From Prevotella sp. (lineage in GTDB: Bacteria > Bacteroidota > Bacteroidia > Bacteroidales > Bacteroidaceae): DNA of 56,116 nucleotides. Below the pieces are notes generated by a model. It made no database searches. It had not been told where the DNA came from and worked only from the letters and a program-made list of their open reading frames with translations. The stretch is from contig DLZV01000018.1 of NCBI GenBank assembly GCA_003447235.1, forward strand, positions 1 to 56,116. The letters are read 5' to 3'. Positions within the stretch are counted from its first letter, which is position 1. Each line of letters begins with the position of its first letter. The position numbers were made by a program, and so were the translations under genes. Below are positions 24,061 through 33,649 of this stretch, piece after piece.

Positions 24061-26146
24061 TCTTTTTACGCAAGACCACGGCCGAACGCGCAGGGATATA
24101 GAGCTTCAGCCAGCCCTTGTGATCCTTGGCATAGAGCGTGTCGCTATTTGTCAGATGCTCCACCGAGTCGTCGGCCAATCCGTTGCCGCCAAACTCCTTG
24201 GCATCCGTATTGAGCACTACCTGCCAAGAGCCCTCGCGCACCAACAGCCCGTAGTCGGAATAGGACCGTGAGGGAGAGAAATTGAACACGAAAAGCAACG
24301 AACCGCGCTCGTAGGCAAGCACCTGGTCGCCGTCATTATGCCAAATTTCCTCCACAGGCGTATCGTTGAAAGCAGGCTCACTCTTCACCACCTCCAGCAT
24401 CCGGCGGTCGAAATCACCAAGATAGTGATAGCAAAGGGTCTTGTCATCGACCAGATTCCATTGCCTGCGCGCATACTTGTGGCTCCATCCGTTGCCCTCG
24501 CGCGGGAAATCGATCCACTCGGGATGACCAAACTCGTTGCCCATAAAATTGAGGTAGCCTCCGTTGATAGCTCCCAAGGTGACGAGTCGGATCATCTTGT
24601 GCAGGGCAATCCCCCGATGGGCCGCCTCGTTCTCATCCCCGATACGGAAATGCCAGTACATATCGGCATCCACCAGCCGGAAGATGATTGTCTTGTCGCC
24701 CACCAACGCCTGGTCATGGCTTTCACAATAAGAGATCGTCCGCTCGTCAGACCGACGATTTTTGACCTCCCAGAAGATGCTACTTGGTTTCCAGTCCTCA
24801 TCCCGACGCTCCTTGATGGTCTTGATCCAATAGTCGGGTATGTTCATCGCCATACGATAGTCGAAACCATATCCGCCATCCTCGAAGCGGGCCGCCAGTC
24901 CTGGCATGCCCGACACTTCTTCGGCAATGGTGATGGCATGAGGATTGACCTCATGGATCAGGCGATTGGCCAAGGTCAGATAGCAGATGGCATTGTCATC
25001 CTGATGGCCGTTGAAATAATCAGCATAGTTGGTGAAAGCCTCTCCCAGTCCATGACTATAATAGAGCATCGACGTGACGCCATCGAAACGGAAACCATCA
25101 AAATGGAACTCCTCCAACCAGTACTTGCAGTTGGAGAGGAGGAAATGGACGACATTATCCTTGCCATAGTCAAAGCAAAGACTATCCCAGGCCGGATGCT
25201 CGTGGCGGTCGCCAGGGTAGAAATATTGGTTGGGATCTCCCGCCAGGTTGCCCAGTCCCTCCACCTCGTTCTTGACGGCATGGGAATGGACAATATCCAT
25301 GATGACGGCCACGCCGTGGCTATGCGCCTCGTCTATCAGTTCCTTCAATTCCTCGGGCGTACCAAAACGGCTGCTCGGCGCAAAGAAGGAACTGACATGA
25401 TAGCCAAAGGATCCATAGTAGGGATGCTCCTGGATGGCCATGATCTGTATGGCATTATAGCCATCTCGGACGATACGCGGCAGCACCTGCTGGCGAAACT
25501 CGCTATAGGATCCCACCTTCTCCTCGTCCTGCGCCATTCCGATATGGCACTCATAGATCAGGAGCGGCTTCGTCTGCGGCGTCAACGGCTTCGACACCCA
25601 ACGGTAAGGCGTCTTGGGCGCCCACACCTGTGCCGAGAAGATATGCGTCTTTTCGTCCTGCACCACGCGGTTGGCCCAGGCCGGTATACGCTCGCCTTCT
25701 CCACCATCCCACTTGACGTGCATCTTATAAAGTTGTCCGTGGGTCAAGGCGCCGGCAGGAAGCGTGAGCTGCCAGTTGTCCGTGCCCTCGATCCGACGGC
25801 ATCGGTAGGTCTCCTGCTCTTTCCACGAACTGAAGTCGCCGACGAGATAAATGTCCGTGGCATGGGGAGCCCACTCTCTGAACACCCACCCCGTATCCGT
25901 CCTATGCAGACCGAAATACTCATAACCATTCGCAAAGTCGGAGAGCGTCTGCTTGCCGTGGCGCGTCAGTTGGTCTATCTTCCACAAGGCGTGGTCGTGA
26001 CGGCCTCGTATCGCCTGCTCATACGGCTCCAAATAGGGGTCGTTGCGCACAATGCCGATGTGCTCCACTACCTGGGGTTCTACCTTTGCAGCAGCAGGAA
26101 CCTTTTTGCGGTTCGCTTTTTTATTTACATTCTTCTTGTTCACCAT
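24044..26146 (-). CDS. glgB: 1,4-alpha-glucan branching enzyme
   Basis: This GH13 enzyme makes alpha-1,6 branches in glycogen. The 700-residue protein has an N-terminal CBM48 module (WVFREWAPHATDIYLVGDFSSW), then the GH13 barrel with DIVHSHA (region I), GFRFDGVTSM with the nucleophile Asp (region II), the acid Glu in AEEVSG (region III) and ESHDQ (region IV). The GNEFGHPEWIDFPREGN segment and the overall length are typical of the eukaryote-like branching enzymes of Bacteroidetes. A Lys-rich 20-residue N-terminal extension (KKNVNKKANRKKV) precedes the family part. It starts 20 nt after the MORN gene and likely forms an operon with it. Confidence 0.95.
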   Translation of the reverse strand: MVNKKNVNKKANRKKVPAAAKVEPQVVEHIGIVRNDPYLEPYEQAIRGRHDHALWKIDQLTRHGKQTLSDFANGYEYFGLHRTDTGWVFREWAPHATDIYLVGDFSSWKEQETYRCRRIEGTDNWQLTLPAGALTHGQLYKMHVKWDGGEGERIPAWANRVVQDEKTHIFSAQVWAPKTPYRWVSKPLTPQTKPLLIYECHIGMAQDEEKVGSYSEFRQQVLPRIVRDGYNAIQIMAIQEHPYYGSFGYHVSSFFAPSSRFGTPEELKELIDEAHSHGVAVIMDIVHSHAVKNEVEGLGNLAGDPNQYFYPGDRHEHPAWDSLCFDYGKDNVVHFLLSNCKYWLEEFHFDGFRFDGVTSMLYYSHGLGEAFTNYADYFNGHQDDNAICYLTLANRLIHEVNPHAITIAEEVSGMPGLAARFEDGGYGFDYRMAMNIPDYWIKTIKERRDEDWKPSSIFWEVKNRRSDERTISYCESHDQALVGDKTIIFRLVDADMYWHFRIGDENEAAHRGIALHKMIRLVTLGAINGGYLNFMGNEFGHPEWIDFPREGNGWSHKYARRQWNLVDDKTLCYHYLGDFDRRMLEVVKSEPAFNDTPVEEIWHNDGDQVLAYERGSLLFVFNFSPSRSYSDYGLLVREGSWQVVLNTDAKEFGGNGLADDSVEHLTNSDTLYAKDHKGWLKLYIPARSAVVLRKKNDAHA

Positions 26147-26166
26147 ATCCTGTCAATACAATCTTT

Positions 26167-27297
26167 TTACATCTCTATTCTCTTGCCATCCTCATAGCGG
26201 CCCTGCGCCGTGATGGCACCAGTCTTGTCGCGCTCCACAAAGGATCCATCACGCTCGTCCTCGTGGTAGCTGCCCTCAAAGCGCACGCCCTTGGCGTCCT
26301 CCTCGATGGCTTTTCCCTCGCGCAGTCCGTTGCGGAACGTACCACGGAATCGCGTGCCGTCGGCATAATGGATGACCACCTCGCCATCGAGCTTGCCGTT
26401 GACAAAAACCCCGTCGAAGACATCATTGTTCTTCTTGGTCAGTTTGCCCACTCCATTCTCGTGGCCCTGTTCCCAGAGGCCCACATAGACATCGCCATTG
26501 TGCCATGCCATCGTACCCTGGCCCGAACGCTCACCACGCAGGAAGCGTCCCGTATAGACATCACCATTCTTATATCTCATGATGCCCTCGCCGTGGCGCT
26601 CGCCCTCGACATAGTAGCCCTCGTAGATATCGCCATCCTTAAACTTATAGATACCACGCCCGTCCGGCAGGTCGTTTTTCCATTGTCCGCTATACTCCTC
26701 GCCGTCGCCATAGACGTAGGTGCCCTTTCCCTCCTTGAGATTGTTCACCCAGTCGCCCGTATAGGACGACCCGTCACCCCAGTCGAAGACACCCTTGCCG
26801 TTCTTTCGGTCATCGAGCCAGTAGCCATCATAGAAGGCCCCGTTCTTGAAAGTGTAGCGTCCTTTACCCGCGCGCTTGTCCTCGGCCCATTCGCCCTCGT
26901 ACTTGTCGCCATTGTAATAGAACATCGTACCCTGTCCCGACTGGTAGTCCTTATACCAGAGTCCGCTATAGCGGTTGCCATTCATGAAGTAGTAGTCGCC
27001 CATGCCGTGCTGGTGGTCCTGAAACCATTCGCCCGTATATTTCTCTCCATCCGTGAAGGTGTAGGTGCCCTGCCCGTGGCGCTTGCCCTTGAGAAACTCT
27101 CCCTCATAGACGTCGCCATTCTTATAGACGGCCTTGCCCTTGCCGTTGGGCTTGCCGTGCAACACTTGTCCTGTATAGCGACCACCATCAGAGAGCGTGA
27201 TGGTCTGCGTGGCAGGATTCTGCGCCTTGACGGGCACGGAGCAAGCCATCATGGCAAAGAAGATATATAGAAATGTTGACTTTTTCAAATTTATCAT
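26167..27297 (-). CDS. Secreted MORN-repeat protein
   Basis: A 376-residue protein with a signal peptide (KKSTFLYIFFAMMACSVPVKAQ) and about 13 MORN repeats of 23 residues (pattern Y.G.W..G..HG.G....DG), for example GKRHGQGTYTFTDGEKYTGEW. MORN repeats form an elongated beta sheet and may bind lipids or proteins; no catalytic domain is present. ATG 27297 is chosen because an upstream ATG at 27360 lies at or before the predicted promoter. It is the first gene of the operon with glgB. Confidence 0.85.
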   Translation of the reverse strand: MINLKKSTFLYIFFAMMACSVPVKAQNPATQTITLSDGGRYTGQVLHGKPNGKGKAVYKNGDVYEGEFLKGKRHGQGTYTFTDGEKYTGEWFQDHQHGMGDYYFMNGNRYSGLWYKDYQSGQGTMFYYNGDKYEGEWAEDKRAGKGRYTFKNGAFYDGYWLDDRKNGKGVFDWGDGSSYTGDWVNNLKEGKGTYVYGDGEEYSGQWKNDLPDGRGIYKFKDGDIYEGYYVEGERHGEGIMRYKNGDVYTGRFLRGERSGQGTMAWHNGDVYVGLWEQGHENGVGKLTKKNNDVFDGVFVNGKLDGEVVIHYADGTRFRGTFRNGLREGKAIEEDAKGVRFEGSYHEDERDGSFVERDKTGAITAQGRYEDGKRIEM

Positions 27298-27329
27298 GCG
27301 ATTCAATCCTTTCAATAACTGTCTTTCTG

Positions 27330-27361
27330 CAAAGTTAGCAAAAAAGCCACGACCAAACAAA
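27330..27361 (-). promoter_or_regulatory. Promoter of the MORN-glgB operon
   Basis: On the minus strand TTTG (27358-27361), 20 nt, TAACTTTG (27330-27337), 33 nt before the start. It also supports the shorter MORN start. Confidence 0.7.
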
Positions 27362-27474
27362 TTTGATAACTATTTTTAGGCAAATGTCGGATTATCGCAT
27401 GGTTTATGTAGAAATTATTAAACAAACCGAAGCAGCTATTTATGTGTACCAGCACGGGCTAGGTTTGTAGGCAT

Positions 27475-27523
27475 AAAAAATGCGAAGCCATACCTACTGC
27501 CCAGACAATAGGTACGGCTTTGC
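27475..27523 (-). terminator. argR terminator
   Basis: Read on the minus strand, a 14-bp stem with one wobble and one mismatch (27510-27523 with 27482-27495) is followed by a run of T (A run at 27475-27481 on the plus strand). Confidence 0.75.
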
Positions 27524-27560
27524 ACTTTTACCCACAGGCGTGGGTGTTAACTATTTACTC

Positions 27561-27610
27561 CCAGAGTTGCGAGTCTTGACCAGAGTTGCGGGTCTTGACC
27601 AGCGTGGTGG
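27561..27610. repeat. 19-bp tandem repeat after argR
   Basis: CCAGAGTTGCGAGTCTTGA and CCAGAGTTGCGGGTCTTGA lie head to tail (27561-27598), followed by a partial third unit, just past the argR stop. Confidence 0.6.
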
Positions 27611-27620
27611 GCTAGACTTA

Positions 27621-28142
27621 TTACTCCCCCAGTTCGTCTTCGTATCCCGGTATCACTACGGAGACGCGGCCTATGCCGGGGATGATCTGTGAGAGTCCCT
27701 CGACGATCTTCTCGCGGTCGAAGCCCTCCTCAATGGCGATGAAGAGCGTATCGTCACCTGCAATAGATCCCAAGACACCCTGGATCTCCTTCTGGTCGAT
27801 GTCATACGCAACGGCACTCGCATAGCCAGGACGTGTCTTCATCACGGCCAGCTGACCACTAAAGGTGAGCGAAAGAAATCCATTGCTATTCGCCATGTCG
27901 GTAGCACGCTGAGGCGAAGAGACACGCTTGTACATCGTCTCATTGGGCAACACATAGACGTATTTTCCATTCATAGAGGCAGCCTTGGCCACCTTCAACT
28001 GCTTCAAGTCGCGACTCAACGTAGCCTGCGTAATCGTAAAGCCCTCCTTGGCCAATGCCTTCAGCACCTCCTCCTGACTGCTAAGCTCCTTGCTGGAGAT
28101 AAGCATCTTGAGGGTTTTCATTCGTACCGTTTTCGCTTTCAT
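27621..28142 (-). CDS. argR: Arginine repressor family regulator ArgR
   Basis: ArgR is a hexameric arginine-sensing repressor or activator. The 173-residue protein has an N-terminal winged helix (SSQEEVLKALAKEGFTITQA, then TLSRDLKQLKVAKA) and a C-terminal oligomerisation/arginine domain with GSIAGDDTLFIAIE containing the GDDT motif. The arginine genes are not in the window, so the regulon cannot be judged. The N-terminal extension (MKAKTVRMKTLK) is short. Confidence 0.92.
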   Translation of the reverse strand: MKAKTVRMKTLKMLISSKELSSQEEVLKALAKEGFTITQATLSRDLKQLKVAKAASMNGKYVYVLPNETMYKRVSSPQRATDMANSNGFLSLTFSGQLAVMKTRPGYASAVAYDIDQKEIQGVLGSIAGDDTLFIAIEEGFDREKIVEGLSQIIPGIGRVSVVIPGYEDELGE

Positions 28143-28168
28143 AATCCTTCATTATTCTATTTCATTTG

Positions 28169-28176
28169 CAAAATTA
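28169..28176 (-). promoter_or_regulatory. argR -7 box
   Basis: Minus strand TAATTTTG, 27 nt before the argR start; the -33 region is weak. Confidence 0.45.
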
Positions 28177-28453
28177 CAATATTTATTCACGCCAAGCAAG
28201 TTTTATGCCCTCAAAAAGCATTTTATTAGAATATTTTTAGATTTCCTTTTGTCACACACACCCTTTCATAGCACAACTCGCGACAAACAAAATGCAAGCT
28301 ACCTTGACACGAAAGCTATCGCTATGCAAGGAGGAAATGGCTACATGAAGACGAAAACGCACGAAAAAGGGGAAATATCTTTTCAGATATTCCCCCAATA
28401 TACGTATTTTACCCCTATAATTATCTAAGAATATTCACTTCGTCAAAACCACA
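28177..28453. other. Gap between BI-1 gene and argR
   Basis: About 280 AT-rich bases. I see no gene, repeat or clear hairpin. Confidence 0.5.
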
Positions 28454-29176
28454 TCAATTGCGTCTGTCGCCCAAGAAACGGAGCAGATAGAGGAAGAGGT
28501 TGATGAAGTCGAGGTAGAGGTTGAGCGCACCCAAGAGCGCTATCTTCTGGGAAGCCTCGCCCATATCGGGAGCCTCCAGGAGAGCCCGCTTGATCCATTG
28601 CATATCCCAAGCCGTCAGTCCACAGAAGAGGATCACGCCCAGACCACTAATGATGAGGTCGAACATCGTGCTGCGAAGGAACATATTGACCAGTCCGGCA
28701 ATGATCAGGCCGATAAGCGCCATGATCAGGAAACCACCTATCGAGGACAAGTCCTTCTTGGTCGTATAGCCAATCAAGGCCATGGCGCCAAACATACCCG
28801 CCGAGACAAAGAAGGTCAGGGCTATGGAAGCCGTAGTATAGACGGCGAAGAAGACGCTCATCGTCATACCGTTGAGGATGGAGAAGGCGATGAAGCCCAC
28901 GGTAGCCGTGGTGATCGAGATGCGGCTGAGGCGGGCCGACAGCCAGATGACCAGTCCGATCTCGGCTGCAAACAACACGAGCATGGGCATCTTGGAACCG
29001 AAGAGACTCATCAGGAGGCCCGGGCTGTTGCCGATACCATAGGCGACGATAGCCGTGATGGTCAAGGCCAAAGCCATCCAGGTATAGACCTTACGCATGA
29101 GGAAAGGCATGACACGTGACCGCTCCAGCTCCCGCGCGCGATCATCCACAATGTTTGAATAATTGTTGAAATCCAT
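28454..29176 (-). CDS. Bax inhibitor-1 (YccA/TMBIM) family membrane protein
   Basis: A 240-residue inner-membrane protein with seven predicted transmembrane helices and the BI-1 signatures VYTWMALALTITA near the N-terminus and the closing ALNLYLDFINLFLYLLRFLG. Bacterial members act as pH-dependent calcium leak channels or modulate FtsH; which applies here is unknown. A -7 box on the minus strand (TATATTTG, 29281-29288) lies about 105 nt upstream. Confidence 0.9.
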   Translation of the reverse strand: MDFNNYSNIVDDRARELERSRVMPFLMRKVYTWMALALTITAIVAYGIGNSPGLLMSLFGSKMPMLVLFAAEIGLVIWLSARLSRISITTATVGFIAFSILNGMTMSVFFAVYTTASIALTFFVSAGMFGAMALIGYTTKKDLSSIGGFLIMALIGLIIAGLVNMFLRSTMFDLIISGLGVILFCGLTAWDMQWIKRALLEAPDMGEASQKIALLGALNLYLDFINLFLYLLRFLGDRRN

Positions 29177-29422
29177 TTCGATTTTCGTATTTAATATGTA
29201 TGTTTTCTATCGTACAAAAGCCATGCCATGGCGACCATCCTTGACAGTCTGTCACTCCTGGCAAAAGACCTTTCTGTCTGCAAATATACACCTTTAGGGC
29301 GAAACCGACAAGCACTTGACATAGATTTTAGCTATTTCCTGGTCGCTTATAGTGATTTTTAGCATTTTTCTTTCTACTTTTGCACCAGCATTTCAAGCAA
29401 GACACCCATAACGAGAGAAGAC

Positions 29423-30328
29423 ATGGACAATCAAAATAGTAAAAGCAAGAAGATCCTGATGGATGTCCCCGTGACGCGGACGTCCCTGCGAGTGATCGAC
29501 AACATCATCTACTCGCAACACTACGAGAAGGGAACGATCTCCCTCCACATGACGCTCATCATTCCACGAACCAATGAGCCGAAGCCCTGTGTGGTCTATT
29601 TCCCTGGTGGCGGTTTCACGACGAGCGACTACAGCAAGTTTATCGAATGTCGCATGGGACTGGCACGTGCAGGCTTTGTCGTGGCTGCCGTGCAATATCG
29701 TACGATCCCCAACGCCTTCCCTGCCCTCCTGGAAGACGGCAAGCAAGCCATCCGCTTCCTCAAGGCCAATGCCGAGAAGTTTGGTATTGACAAGACGCGC
29801 TTTGGCGTGATGGGCAATAGCGCTGGCGGCTACCTGTCGTCGATGATTGCGACGACGATGAACGAGCCGCGCTTCGACCAAGGACAGTATCTGGACGAGA
29901 GCTCCGACGTGCAGGCCTGCTGCACCATCTTCGGTCCGTCCGACCTGGAGACCATCGACGAGGGCTTCCCTACCGAGGTGCAAGCCTACCACGACTCGCG
30001 GGCTGCCAGCGAGGCCCTGCTCGTCAATGGCGTGGTCTATGGCCGCGATCCGGGCCACCTTTTGGAGGAGATACCCGACAAGGCGCGTGCCGCCAGTCCG
30101 TTGGGCCACATCCATTCCGGACTTCCCCCATTCCTCATCATGCACGGTAACAACGACCACATGGTGTCGCAACGACAGAGCGACCATCTCTACGAGGCCC
30201 TCTGCGAGAATGGGACGGAGGTGGAGTATGTCGTGCTCGACAAGGCAGACCATGGCGACGACCATTGGTTTCAGCAGCCCGTCATAGACTATGTCGTCGA
30301 TTGGTTCCGCAACCACTTGCGCCCATAG
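29423..30328 (+). CDS. Alpha/beta hydrolase (esterase/lipase type)
   Basis: A 301-residue soluble hydrolase. The nucleophile is Ser133 in GNSAGG; the oxyanion hole PGGGF is at 61-65; the acid is in IMHGNNDHMV and the His in DKADHGDDHWF. The layout resembles acetyl-ester or feruloyl esterases of the BD-FAE type. No signal peptide is present. A -7 box TACTTTTG lies at 29375-29382. Substrate cannot be told from the sequence. Confidence 0.85.
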   Translation: MDNQNSKSKKILMDVPVTRTSLRVIDNIIYSQHYEKGTISLHMTLIIPRTNEPKPCVVYFPGGGFTTSDYSKFIECRMGLARAGFVVAAVQYRTIPNAFPALLEDGKQAIRFLKANAEKFGIDKTRFGVMGNSAGGYLSSMIATTMNEPRFDQGQYLDESSDVQACCTIFGPSDLETIDEGFPTEVQAYHDSRAASEALLVNGVVYGRDPGHLLEEIPDKARAASPLGHIHSGLPPFLIMHGNNDHMVSQRQSDHLYEALCENGTEVEYVVLDKADHGDDHWFQQPVIDYVVDWFRNHLRP

Positions 30329-30355
30329 GCCATAGCAACAAGCGCACCTATAACT

Positions 30356-30396
30356 AACAAGGGATGACAGACAGACTGCCATCCCTTGTTTTTATT
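30356..30396 (+). terminator. Terminator after the esterase gene
   Basis: AACAAGGGATG (30356-30366) pairs with 30380-30390, extended by a further 3 bp, followed by TTTTATTTAT. Confidence 0.85.
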
Positions 30397-30435
30397 TATC
30401 TTTCGGGACCACAGGCGTGTGGTCCCTCGGGAGAA

Positions 30436-33015
30436 TCAAAGACGGTTGAAGGTGTTCTTCAACTGCTCACCCAGTCCGATCGTATATCCCTGGGAGGAGA
30501 AGACGACACGATTGAACGTATCGGCAATGAAGAAGATCGGCAACTGCGTCTTGCTCGACAATTTCAGGTTCTCCACCATCTGCTGACGGATGGCACCATC
30601 GGTATCGATACCATAGATGATGTTCTTCGGCAGACGACCGTAGAGCGAAGCATCAAACTTCTTGGCCTCCTCGGCATTCTCGAAGAGCAGGACCATCGGA
30701 CGGCCCCAACGGTCGAAGGCGTCAGCCTCCTTGGCTATGTCCACGAGCGCATGGTTGGTAGGCTCCTGGCCGACGCCAATGAGACCGATGATGTAGTAGC
30801 CACGACCCGTCTGCGAGAGCAGGCTCACCTGGTTGCCATCCATATCAAACTTGCTCTCGGAGTTGAACGAACCGATCACCTGCACCTCGTCCTTGCTCTC
30901 GCGCATGATGAGAGGTACGGTCGTGGTCTGTCCCTCCTTGATGACGAAGAACTCGCTATGAGACAAGACGCTACCGTTGGCCAGGCGCGTGCCCGTGGTC
31001 AGCAGATAGGTACCCGCCTCCAGGGGGCATCCGTCCTTGAAGGTGTTCATCCAGCTGGTCTGTCCGCCATCACCACCCTCGTCGTAGTTGAGGAGCGTAG
31101 CTGTGCCATTCTCCAGACGACTCAGGGAGAAGTGGTTGTAGTAGAGCGGGTTGTCCAGATGGGCAGCAGGCTGATAGGTCAGCACGAGCGTGCCCTGATG
31201 GGGCGTGACCGTGCCCTTGGCCTCGAAATCGACTGTCGTCCAGTTGCCATCCTTGCGATACATCAAGGCACCCGTGACCGTATCGCGCTTGGCCTCGATA
31301 TTGAGGCTGCGGGCGATATCGACGAAGAGCACCTTGCGCGAGCGCTCGTCCGTGATCTTGAACTTCACGGCACCTACTGGCGTCTGGGCTATCTGCAACG
31401 CCTTCGTATCGGGGTTGAGACGGATGTTCTTCTTGATCCAGTTGGCGATCTCCATCGGATTGGCACGGAACTTCTCGACCGTCTTGCGGTCAAAATAGTT
31501 CTCGAAGAAGCACTTGAAGGGCGTGATCAACATCTCGTCCTCCACGCGCGGACTGACCTGGTCGCTCTTGTTGGCGAAGCAGTCCTCCAGGATCTGCGGC
31601 AGGATATCGCGAAGGTCCTTGTCGCTCAGCGTATTGAGGATATTCAGGGCACGCGCCTCGTTGTCGCTATGTCGGTTGAGGAAAGCCTCAATGGTACGCC
31701 AGTTGCCCTTCGCACGAAGGAAATAGGGAGCATACTTCGACGTACCGTCCTTCGGGTAATGCGTGCGACGGATGGTCTCATGGCGTATCTCGTCCTCGGC
31801 AGCAAAGCGCGCCTTGTTGGTCGCAGCCTGCTCGGCCGACACCTCGGGCACGTTGGGCGACTCCTTGGGCGGCACAATCGCCATATCCACACTCGAGACC
31901 GCATCATTGTCGCGGTCGAGGGCGATCGTCACCTCGCGATCCTTGCCAAAGGTCACCTTCTTGTAGCCATACTTTCCGTTCTTGGAAGCCCAGACAATCA
32001 TGTCGCCCAGACCAGCCGTCAGGAAGGTGGCGCCCTTCGCATCCGTATATTTCGTCACGGCCGTGAAGAACTCGGCATAGTTGTAGATCTTGAAATCCAC
32101 ACGGGCGTCGGCCACAGGATTGCCCTGAGTGTCCACCACCTTGAAGTCGGCCCGGCTCACCTTGGCATAATTGCTGATGAGGTTGATCTCCGTATAGTTG
32201 GACGTGCGCAGCACGGTCTCCTCCGGTCCGTCATAGTCGCCAAAGGCACGGGTGTGCATCAGCAGGGCCCGTGAGGCAGGCGCGTTGAACCATCCCAGGT
32301 TGAGCACGGCCTCGGGCTCGCAAGCTCCCAGGAAGTACCATTGTCCGTCGGCCCAAGCCTCCACCCACGCATGGTTGTCGTCGGTATGGGCCCAACGAGG
32401 CGTATAGACCTGGCGGGCAGGAATGCCGATGGCACGCAAGGCAGCCACGGCAAAGGTGCTCTCCTCGCCACAACGGCCCGTGGTGGTACGCATGGTGGCC
32501 ATAGGAGCGGACGTGCGGGCGTCGACCGGCTGATAGGTCACATGCTCATGGCACCAATGGTTGACCTCGAGGATGGCCTCCTTCATGCCCAGCCCCTTGA
32601 CGCGGTTCTTCAGTTCGTCATAATAGACGATACGGAAGCTGTCCAGGTTCTCGTTGTTGACACGAACGGGGAGGACGAAATGGCGAAACTCGCGCTCCGG
32701 CACCTGGCTACCCCATACCATCTCCTGGCGCGCCTGGAGCGACTTGCGCACGTTGGCAAGGAAGAAGTCGGTCGAATAATCCGTCTCGTCGGCCATCGGC
32801 ATGTAGGCATAGAGAAACTGCAAAGCCTCGGTCTCCACGCCATTGGCTCCCAGCCCTTTGACGTTGAAGCAATCCTTGCCCATGAGTTTCATGCGCGCGT
32901 CGAAGGCCTGCATCACCTTCTGCCGATACTGGTCGTTCTGCAGGAAATGTCCGCCCCCCTGCGCCTGTGCGCCAAGCGCCAGGAGAAGGCAGAAGAAAAG
33001 AAGTGTTTTTCTCAT
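30436..33015 (-). CDS. Secreted transglutaminase-like protein with thioredoxin-fold end
   Basis: A 859-residue exported protein. From ATG 33015 it has a signal peptide (RKTLLFFCLLLALGAQAQ), then a transglutaminase-like core with Cys182 (GRCGEES), His215 (DDNHAWVE) and Asp223 (WADGQW), a region with carboxypeptidase-regulatory-like beta folds (VVDTQGNPVADARV), a helical middle, and a C-terminal part shaped like a thioredoxin fold but without a CxxC pair. Such proteins are usually cysteine peptidases or cell-surface remodelling enzymes in Bacteroidetes. An earlier ATG at 33045 would place a hydrophilic decapeptide before the signal. Confidence 0.85.
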   Translation of the reverse strand: MRKTLLFFCLLLALGAQAQGGGHFLQNDQYRQKVMQAFDARMKLMGKDCFNVKGLGANGVETEALQFLYAYMPMADETDYSTDFFLANVRKSLQARQEMVWGSQVPEREFRHFVLPVRVNNENLDSFRIVYYDELKNRVKGLGMKEAILEVNHWCHEHVTYQPVDARTSAPMATMRTTTGRCGEESTFAVAALRAIGIPARQVYTPRWAHTDDNHAWVEAWADGQWYFLGACEPEAVLNLGWFNAPASRALLMHTRAFGDYDGPEETVLRTSNYTEINLISNYAKVSRADFKVVDTQGNPVADARVDFKIYNYAEFFTAVTKYTDAKGATFLTAGLGDMIVWASKNGKYGYKKVTFGKDREVTIALDRDNDAVSSVDMAIVPPKESPNVPEVSAEQAATNKARFAAEDEIRHETIRRTHYPKDGTSKYAPYFLRAKGNWRTIEAFLNRHSDNEARALNILNTLSDKDLRDILPQILEDCFANKSDQVSPRVEDEMLITPFKCFFENYFDRKTVEKFRANPMEIANWIKKNIRLNPDTKALQIAQTPVGAVKFKITDERSRKVLFVDIARSLNIEAKRDTVTGALMYRKDGNWTTVDFEAKGTVTPHQGTLVLTYQPAAHLDNPLYYNHFSLSRLENGTATLLNYDEGGDGGQTSWMNTFKDGCPLEAGTYLLTTGTRLANGSVLSHSEFFVIKEGQTTTVPLIMRESKDEVQVIGSFNSESKFDMDGNQVSLLSQTGRGYYIIGLIGVGQEPTNHALVDIAKEADAFDRWGRPMVLLFENAEEAKKFDASLYGRLPKNIIYGIDTDGAIRQQMVENLKLSSKTQLPIFFIADTFNRVVFSSQGYTIGLGEQLKNTFNRL

Positions 33016-33040
33016 TATTTTTGATATTTGCTTGTTTCCA

Positions 33041-33096
33041 CACAAAAAACGGCACTTGCGCCCGACTGAAATCAGCCGACACTCGTGCCGTTGTGT
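33041..33096 (-). terminator. rpiB terminator
   Basis: AACGGCAC (33048-33055) pairs with GTGCCGTT (33085-33092); on the minus strand the stem is followed by a T run. Confidence 0.75.
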
Positions 33097-33124
33097 TGTT
33101 GGCTATGAAGGCAGGGGAGCCCTC

Positions 33125-33571
33125 TTACTTTGCCTCTACAGGAATCTTGTTCACCCTGCGCTCATGGCGACCGCCCTCAAAGTTGGCCTTGAAGAAAGCA
33201 TCCATGATCTTGCCTGCCGTATTGTTGTCGATGAATCGACCCGGCAATACGAGCACGTTGGCATCGTTGTGCTGGCGAATCAGCTCGGCCACATCCTTGT
33301 TCCAAGCCAATCCCGCGCGCACACCCTGGTGCTTGTTGAGCGTGATGGCCATGCCCTCTCCGCTACCACAGATAGCGATGCCCGGATAGACCTCGCCACT
33401 CTCGACGGCTTCTGCCAGGGGGTGGGCATAGTCAGGATAGTCGCAACTGAGGTCGCTGTTGCATCCAAAGTCCTTATATGCGTACTTATGCTCCTCCAAA
33501 TACTGGATGACATACTGCTTCAACGGATAGCCTGCGTGATCGCAAGCAACACCTACTGTCTTGATTTCCAT
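33125..33571 (-). CDS. rpiB: Ribose-5-phosphate isomerase B
   Basis: RpiB interconverts ribose 5-phosphate and ribulose 5-phosphate. The 148-residue protein shows Asp11-His12 (ACDHAGYPLK), Cys68 in the CGSGEGM active-site loop, and LVLPGRFI near the C-terminus. It lies directly downstream of transketolase on the same strand (gap 78 nt), a pentose-phosphate pair. Confidence 0.95.
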   Translation of the reverse strand: MEIKTVGVACDHAGYPLKQYVIQYLEEHKYAYKDFGCNSDLSCDYPDYAHPLAEAVESGEVYPGIAICGSGEGMAITLNKHQGVRAGLAWNKDVAELIRQHNDANVLVLPGRFIDNNTAGKIMDAFFKANFEGGRHERRVNKIPVEAK

Positions 33572-33649
33572 AAGCGTTTCAGTTTTAATAGAGACCCCGC
33601 CTGGTGCCCTGTCTGGGCCTTTTGCGGAGTCTGCTTAGGTGATAGAATA

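Noticed and set aside
27361..27620. Small gene between MORN gene and argR
   Set aside because: Only a terminator and 19-bp repeats are visible; frames are short and without pattern.
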